A stretch of DNA of 64,000 nucleotides from Ailurus styani (taxonomy: Eukaryota; Chordata; Mammalia; Carnivora; Ailuridae): the NCBI GenBank assembly GCA_002007465.1, contig LNAC01000003.1, positions 16,471,380-16,535,379 of the forward strand, given 5' to 3'. This document shows, one piece after another, positions 58,076 to 64,000 of this stretch (position 1 is the stretch's first letter; each line of letters starts with the position of its first letter). The notes beneath the pieces were generated by a model, which did no database searches, was not told the DNA's origin, and saw only the letters and a program-made list of their open reading frames with translations. The translations under genes and the position numbers were made by a program.

Positions 58076-59093
58076 TGTACTTGTAAAATACAGCAAAACT
58101 AACTAGAGAGCATGAGAATTGCACCCTTGGCTTTGGATTCATGAGTACATGATGTGAGCCATCTGCGTGGTACAAGAAGGTGAACCCCCACTGCGGGGCA
58201 TGGGGCACCGCCCTCCTGCAAGGTGAGGAGAATCGCAATGGGTAAAGCATTAATCAACCCCTCCCAGTTAAAAGCGAACTTGCAGTTCAAAGGACGCAGA
58301 ATGCTATGAATGGAGAGAACGGGTTAGATTTGTTAAGCATTGGCCAATTTACTCTTAGTATGATTCACCTTTTCCCTATATAGATGATTTACTCCCTCTA
58401 TAAGCATGCCTAGATAGAGTCCTGAAATATTGCCAGATAAGGTCTGGCACCATATTGTCCCTCCCCCAGAATGAATAGCCTTTTACCTCAAGACATAATG
58501 ACTAACGAATCTTTACCAAACCAGTGATTTAAGTCAGAACTAGTTGAGACCTTAAAACAAAAGAACAGGAGGGGAGCTCTGTTAAAACTATGCAGGCTCC
58601 AGGAGACTTATGATACAGATAAGAAAAGCAGACCTCATCAATCCAGCCTCTGAGAAAACACCATACTTATCTACCAAGGTTCCTTTGATCAATGAATAAA
58701 CATCCTGGTTGTGTCTTTGATCATCCTTTGTTTTGTTTTTGTTTTTAAAGATTTTATTTATTTATTTGACAGAGAGAGATTACAAGTAGGCAGACAGAGA
58801 GAGAGGGGGAAGCAGGCTCGGCTCCCCGCTGAGCAGGGAGCCCGATGTGGGCCTCGATCCCAGGACCCTGAGATCATGACCTGAGCCGAAAGCAGAGGCT
58901 TTAACCCACTGAGCCACCCAGGCGCCCTTTGATCATCCTTTGTTACAATGATATAAAAAAAGGACCCTGAGCCCTGAGGTTTGGGGAGACTCCTGAAACA
59001 TCATCTGAGTCTATCTCCTCATTTCGTATCGCCGACGCCGTCCTTTCTTTCGGGGACCCTGACTGTTGCTGGAGCTGGACTTCAGCAAGTACA
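58076..59093 (+). mobile_element. ERV LTR, sense, with inverted termini, split by SINE
   Basis: It starts TGTACTTG and ends CAAGTACA, an 8-bp inverted repeat of the TG...CA type. Features are AATGAATAAACATCC, a TATA-like GATATAAAAAAAGG (about 58949), and a distal segment with preserved CpGs (TTTCGTATCGCCGACGCCG, TTTCGGGGACCC) like an R/U5 region. Without the SINE (58733-58927) it is about 806 bp. There are no adjoining viral genes. A flanking duplication is not evident. The class is uncertain; possibly ERV class I or II. Confidence 0.65.
58733..58927 (-). mobile_element. Can-SINE, antisense, inside ERV LTR
   Basis: T-tail, GAGAGATTACAAGTAGGCAG and intact head complement GAGCCACCCAGGCGCCC. 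The perfect 17-bp duplication TTTGATCATCCTTTGTT (58716-58732; 58928-58944). Confidence 0.96.
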
Positions 59094-59139
59094 CAATTGG
59101 AACAAGTCTTAAACATGTCTTAAGAATTTCAGTTGTAAC

Positions 59140-59306
59140 TTCTTTTTAGAGAGAGAGCTTGCCAGCAAGTGGGGGAGAGGCAAAAGAAAATAGAGTCTCA
59201 AGCAGACTCCCTGCTGAGTATGGAACCCAAGGCAGGGCTAGATCTTATGCCCCTGAGATCATGACCTGAAGTGCAATCATGAGTAAGATGCTTGACAGGT
59301 ACCCCA
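59140..59306 (-). mobile_element. Can-SINE, antisense, old and decayed
   Basis: CTTTTTAGAGAGAGAGCTTG, CAAGCAGACTCCCTGCTGAG and GAGATCATGACCTGAAGTGC keep the SINE order, but the head complement is largely lost (GCTTGACAGGTACCCC). Confidence 0.8.
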
Positions 59307-59439
59307 AGATTTTCTCAAGCATTTTAAATACTGTGGCTGCATAGTTAAGCAGTTTGTAATATCTTACTCACCCCCCAAAAGATAATAACTCCAGGAAGCA
59401 TCTGCCCATTCTAGGGCTGAGTGAACAAAGCATTTTTAT

Positions 59440-61195
59440 TATGATTTGTGTGTCTGTAGATCTTTTTGTATTTTTTGTACTTGGACTTCATTGAGTTTCC
59501 TGGATTTGTAGGTTATAGTCTTTCAGGAAATGTTTGAAGTTTTCAGGTCTTATATGTTTGAATAGTTTTTCTGCTCCTTCCTCTCTCTTTCTGGTATTCT
59601 CACTATGCATTTGGTGTGCTTAACAGTTTCCCACATTTCTCTGAGATTCTCTTAATTTTTCTTTATCCTTTTTCCTTTGTCCTTCAACTTGGATGAGTTT
59701 CCTCAATTTCTCTTCAAGTTCACTTCTCTTTTCTGTAATTTCAAATCTACTGCAGAGGCACTCTAGTGAATTTTTATTTCAGTTATTAACCTTGTCAACC
59801 CAGAGTTTCCATGTGGTAGTTTATTTTAATTTTGATCACTTTATTGATATTCTTTATTTGATTCGTTATTGACAACATACCTTCCTTTACTTCTTTAATC
59901 ATAGTTTCCTTTAGCTCTGTGAAACTGTTTCTCAGAAGTGCATGCCTCAAACTGTTCATGTTAGATAATATAGTGTAGCAACCCTGAGTACTATTGTCTC
60001 TTCCCTATCTCTGGCACATCTTGTTATCTGTGACTGGCTGGATTATTTTTGTGATATTTTCTTCTCATCCCCCTACATACATTGTTAGCCTCACTGGGTA
60101 CCTCCACAGTCACCCTGAATCTTGAGGTGTCAGTAGATTGGGTAGTGCTTTTCCTGATGGCACCAGCTATTGAATTCCACTAATTCCCTGCTGATTTCTT
60201 TGTTGTTGTCAATAGTCCCCTAGAGCATGAATTGCTTTACATACTAATCCAATCAAATTTTGTCTCCTTTGAAGGAATAGTTTTTTAAGGTCAGTGTTTG
60301 ATATTTGCTCAACCCCAAGGAGGGCTTTTCCCATCTGCTTAATGCCCAGGTTCTCTCCTGAAAACTAGCTGGCCCACATTTTAGCCTCTCTCTTGAATGC
60401 CCTCTCAAATTCCTTTCACCACATCTCTACTGTCTTCAAAAGTGTTCTTAGTCTTGAACTTGTCTGTGCTCTGTTGCAAATGAAGTTAGTTTTGGGGGAA
60501 GAGATCAGGAGTTATTTGTTTTATGATTTTCTTCTTCCTCCAGGCAAGATTTCCAACTCAGTGCTCTGGAGTCCGCAATGGTCATAATGGCAAGCTTTGT
60601 TCTGTTGCCCCAAATCTAGAAGGTGGTTGTTTAGTGAGTAGGTTTAGACAACATGGTTTTCTCAGCTTTCCTCTCCTGTAGTGAAACCACCACCTCATAA
60701 GCTGGCAAGAGCTGTCATAGCCTTAGTATTCCTAACAAACTGTGACAAGGTGGGGCCTCCATTCCATGAGGGGAGCTGGCAGAAGGATGTTCCAACCATT
60801 CAATCACTCACGTGGGGTTTACTCGTGGCAATAAGTAGCTGGGGGCAGGATGTAATACTGACATCCTACTCCTCCTGAGAATAAAACTCTTGGTTGGAAG
60901 CTGAGGGGAGAGGGAAAATTGATTTTTGGTTGCAGCAGTCAGGAGTGGGGTACCAGCTCAGTCTCACTACATGGGGATGGTAGAGAGAGGGAGTGGTCTG
61001 GTTCAGAGGCAATATACTCTCATTTCTTACAAAGTTTTTGGAGATTTACTTAAGTAGAAAATTGTTTATTTTCTGTCTGTTCTTGGCATTATTACCAGAG
61101 ATATTAAAGGTTGCTTTATTTTAATTTTCATCAGTTCTCTGGAGCAGGTCAGCAGAACTCCTCACACTGTTCTGTCACAGATCGATCTCTTCTTA
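59440..61195 (-). mobile_element. Old L1M 5' region, antisense
   Basis: TTGAGTTTCCTGGATTTGTA, GGAAATGTTTGAAGTTTTCA, TATTCTCACTATGCATTTGG, CTTTAGCTCTGTGAAACTGT and a long GC-richer stretch ending GAACTCCTCACACTGTTCTG fit the antisense 5' side of old L1M elements. No ORF1 frame survives. Confidence 0.55.
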
Positions 61196-61392
61196 ATATG
61201 TTTTGCTTTTTATTTTCTGACTGAATATAGTTGTGCCTTTTTTTATTAGTATTTAAAAATTTACTTGCTTTAAATATCTAATAAGTAAAGTGACTACCCA
61301 CTACCACATGACTCAGCATGGCATTTTTTTAAAGCAGTGTTTTTATAGAAATCTTATTGATCACACAATATTTATAAGAATGTCAGATATAT

Positions 61393-61589
61393 TGGGGTGC
61401 CTGGGTGGCTCAGTGGGTTAAAGCCTCTGCCTTCGGCTTAGGTCATGATCACAGGGTCCTGGGATCGAGCCCCGCATCGGGCTCCCTGCTTGGCAGGGAG
61501 CCTGCTTCCTCTCTCTCTCTGCCTGCCTCTCTGCCTACTTGTGATCTCTCTCTGTCAAATGAATAAATAAAAATCTTTAAAAAAATAAA
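61393..61589 (+). mobile_element. Can-SINE, mustelid-type head
   Basis: GGGGTGCCTGGGTGGCTCAG with GGGTTAAAGCC. The perfect duplication AAGAATGTCAGATATA (ending at 61392 and starting about 61590). Confidence 0.95.
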
Positions 61590-61605
61590 AAGAATGTCAG
61601 ATATA

Positions 61606-62160
61606 ATGATGTATACAATCTTACTTTAGATACTGCATCTTCTTATGAATATAGTTAAATTTTATTTACTGTAAGACTTTAAAGTATGTTTTCTTAATGA
61701 TATTTAAATACATAGTTGTATATGAAAATATACATTGACATATATGATTACATATCAATATTTCATATCATATATATCATTATGTTACAAAATAAAGCTT
61801 AATTATATAAGACAATAATTTAATAATCCTTTTCAACAAAATTTCAGCTAATTATGAGTTTTAGATCAAAACCTCCTGAAACATTATCATTTTGTTAAAT
61901 ACTCTTGAGCTAATACTGTTAAAATAGAAACTCGACTTAATTTTTCCAAGATTAGAAAAACTGTATGCTTATTATTCAAAAGACAGTAGAATAAATCCAT
62001 GGTTTGTGAAAGATGACTTTGTTCCCATATGGAAAAAGTAATAAAATTATCTTTAAAGTTAAGCTTAGAAGTATATAAATATATTGTATGAATATACTAG
62101 GGAAATTGACTTTAGCAAGTTTAAAACCAGAAATAGAAGGTTATTTTTCAATAACCTTGT
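61606..62160. other. Very AT-rich unassigned DNA
   Basis: ATAT-rich sequence with no gene or repeat I can name. Confidence 0.35.
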
Positions 62161-62370
62161 ATCATTCTTGATACAATTCTCAATAAAGTAAGGATGGAGG
62201 GAACATCCCTCAACACCATAAAGGCCACATATGAAAGACCCACAGCAAATATCATCCTCAATGGGGAAAACCAAGAGCTTTCTCCCTTAGGTCAGGAACA
62301 TGACAGGAAAGTCCACTCTCACCACTCTCGCTCAATATATGACAAGAATGGCAAGATTTCATTCTTTTTT

Positions 62371-62562
62371 TTTTAATATTTTATTTACTTATTTGACAGA
62401 GATAGAGATAGCATGAGCTGTAACACAAGCAGGGGGAGTGGGAGAGGGAGAAGCAGGCTTCTTGCTGAGTAGGGAGCCGGATGTGGGGCTTGATCTCAGA
62501 CTCTGAAATCATTTTACCTGAGCCGAAGGCAGAAGCTTAATGACTAAGCCACCCAGGCGCCC
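62371..62562 (-). mobile_element. Can-SINE, antisense, inside inverted L1
   Basis: TTTAATATTTTATTTACTTA tail, GGGAGAAGCAGGCTTCTTGC and head complement CTAAGCCACCCAGGCGCCC. The duplication CAAGATTTCATTCTTTTT (from 62352; from 62563). Confidence 0.95.
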
Positions 62563-62601
62563 CAAGATTTCATTCTTTTTGATGGCTGAGTAATGTGTCA
62601 T

Positions 62602-62605
<4 letters not shown>

Positions 62606-62649
<44 letters not shown>
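62606..62649. repeat. (GT)n microsatellite
   Basis: About 22 uninterrupted GT units inside the inverted L1 segment. Likely length-variable. Confidence 0.95.
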
Positions 62650-62651
<2 letters not shown>

Positions 62652-62725
62652 CCATTCGTCAGTGAATGGACATTTGGGCTCTTTCCATAATTTCGCTATT
62701 GTTGATAATGCTGCTATAAATTTCT

Positions 62726-63415
62726 AATTTCAGGATAGTCTTTTGTTTTTTTAAAAAAGCAAGCTTATTTACAGTATTTTCAAAATTTACAATATATATG
62801 AAGTAGTCTTTAGAAAGGTATTAGAAAGAACAAAAATTTCTAAAACTTTATCAACTTAGTCACACTATGTATATTTTGTAGTTCTTCCAAAAGAGATTGT
62901 ATTTATCTTCTGATTCTTGTAAATGCTCATCTACAATCATTTTAATTTTGCCATTATGAGTATTTTGTTTCAATGTCCTGGCAGAAGAAATTTCTGAAAA
63001 GATCTATAGAAGGCATTGGATTTTCCACTTCTTTTTTGGCAAAATGCTGTCTCCTATGTGAATTAAAAGTCAATGTCTTTACATATGAGTTTTTTATATT
63101 ATGTCCTCTCTCTCTAAGATTTTTTAAATAAGCATATGGACCTACATTAAAATCAAACAAACAAACAACAACAAAAGCACCACCAATGAATATCTATTCC
63201 CAGGCAGGTACAGAAACATATTTGTTTTATCATTTCTTCACTGAAAAGCACCCCCTGCAGTGTAACTACAATATTTTTCTAAGAAATAGATTTGTGGAAG
63301 ACTTCTCCCAGAATGCAATATCTTAATCTTAACACACTTACAAGAAAAACAGTATAATATCATAAATAAATGTATTTTTCAGTATAATGATAATCAAATT
63401 TTATTAAAACCATAT
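62726..63415. other. Unassigned AT-rich DNA
   Basis: No gene or named repeat is seen; a CAAA-rich patch is at about 63155-63175. Confidence 0.35.
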
Positions 63416-63417
63416 GT

Positions 63418-64000
63418 ACCAAACTTATTCTACAAGGCCAGCATCACCTTAATTCCAAAACCAGACAAAGACCACACTAAAAAGGGAAATTGCAGGCAAT
63501 ATCCCTGATGAGCATGGATACAAAAATTCTCAACAAGATACTAGCAAATTGAATCCAATGCTACATCAAAAAAAATATTCACCACTGTCAGGTGGGATTT
63601 ATTCCTGGGCTGTAGGAGTGGTTCGATATTGTCAAATCAATCAATGTGATATACAGTATTAATAAAAGAAAGGATAGGGACCACATGATCCTGTCAATAC
63701 ATGCAGAAAAAGCATTTGACAAAATACAGCATTCATTCTTTTTTTTTTTTTTTAAGATTTTTTTATTTATTTATTTCACAGAGGGAGAGAGATCACAAGG
63801 AGGCAGAGAGGCAGGCAGAGAGAGAGAGGGGGAAGCAGGCTCCCCGCTGAGCAGGGAGCCCGATGCGGGCCTCGATCCCAGGACCCTGAGATCATGACCT
63901 GAGCCGAAAGCAGAGGCTTTAACCCACTGAGCCACCCAGGCGCCCCAGCATTCATTCTTGATACAATTCTCAATAAAGTAAGGATGGAGGGAACATCCCT
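63418..64000 (+). mobile_element. L1 ORF2 (reverse-transcriptase region), sense, cut by the window end
   Basis: AAGGCCAGCATCACCTTAAT, AAATTCTCAACAAGATACTA, AGGTGGGATTTATTCCTGGG and GCAGAAAAAGCATTTGACAA follow ORF2 in order, less decayed than the L1 at 345-3175. A short open frame (from 63646) runs into the SINE. The last 49 bases equal 62162-62210 exactly. Confidence 0.85.
63741..63945 (-). mobile_element. Can-SINE, antisense, young, inside L1
   Basis: T-tail, GAGAGATCACAAGGAGGCAG and intact CpG-rich head complement (CACTGAGCCACCCAGGCGCC). The perfect duplication CAGCATTCATTCTT (63727-63740; 63946-63959). Confidence 0.96.

Larger units (their letters stand above)
62162..62725. mobile_element. 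L1 fragment with internal inversion, split by SINE
   Basis: 62162-62345 is sense ORF2 (AACACCATAAAGGCCACATA, CATCCTCAATGGGGAAAACC). From about 62349, and again after the SINE, the text is antisense ORF2 end (GCAAGATTTCATTCTTTTTG, GTGAATGGACATTTGGGCTC). The switch of strand inside one short block is the pattern left by 5' inversion (twin priming). A (GT)n run is at 62606-62649. Confidence 0.75.

Overview
The window is nuclear DNA from a caniform carnivore, most likely a mustelid. The main evidence is about 39 Can-SINE copies (tRNA-Lys-derived SINEC), many with a head reading like GTGGCTCAGTGGGTTAAAGC, a version I associate with mustelids. The rest is AT-rich, and older mammalian repeats (MIR, L2, MER5A, MLT1, old L1) are scattered throughout. 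I found no protein-coding gene, exon or CpG-island promoter. No open reading frame exceeds 157 codons, and most of the longer ones are translations of SINE, LINE or LTR sequence. The window therefore looks like an intergenic desert or the inside of a very large intron.

Layout. 1-3175: a decayed sense L1 (ORF2 to 3' end) carrying three SINEs. 3.2-8 kb: unassigned DNA, an ERV-like LTR ending in a TCTA microsatellite, a small retrocopy-like insert with its own AATAAA, and two further LTR-like blocks in opposite orientations. 8-13 kb: an antisense LTR-like block, unique DNA with an octamer motif, and a cluster of SINEs, two of which share one target site. 13-20 kb: MER5A, an old antisense L1, an antisense MLT1, a carnivore L1 3' end, and a long unique AT-rich block with a candidate conserved element near 18.3 kb. 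20-26 kb: SINEs, a GC-richer unique block at 22.86-23.22 kb, L2 and MIR remnants, and an antisense LTR. 26-31.4 kb: a large antisense L1 split by an MLT1 LTR and a SINE, followed by a second antisense L1 piece. 31-42 kb: unique AT-rich DNA with SINEs, a nested pair of LTR-like repeats (34.6-35.7 kb) and an unnamed ancient repeat.

41.9-42.95 kb holds a 5'-truncated antisense carnivore L1 and a nearly intact U6 snRNA retrocopy with perfect 16-bp target-site duplications. 44.2-45.3 kb holds MaLR-type LTR material. 45-57 kb is mostly unique AT-rich DNA with SINEs, an MLT1 and an L1 3' end. At 57.4-57.8 kb a 185-bp stretch appears twice around a single N, which points to an assembly join. 58.08-59.09 kb is an ERV LTR with inverted termini and an inserted SINE. 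59.4-61.2 kb is old antisense L1 5' sequence. 62.16-62.72 kb is an L1 with an inversion, and 63.4-64 kb is another L1 carrying a young SINE.

Nothing here acts as a gene system. The notable content is retrotransposition: U6 mobilisation, nested insertions, an L1 inversion, a possible poly(A)-only insertion and one likely assembly error. Repeat family names come from recognition by eye and were not checked by alignment.
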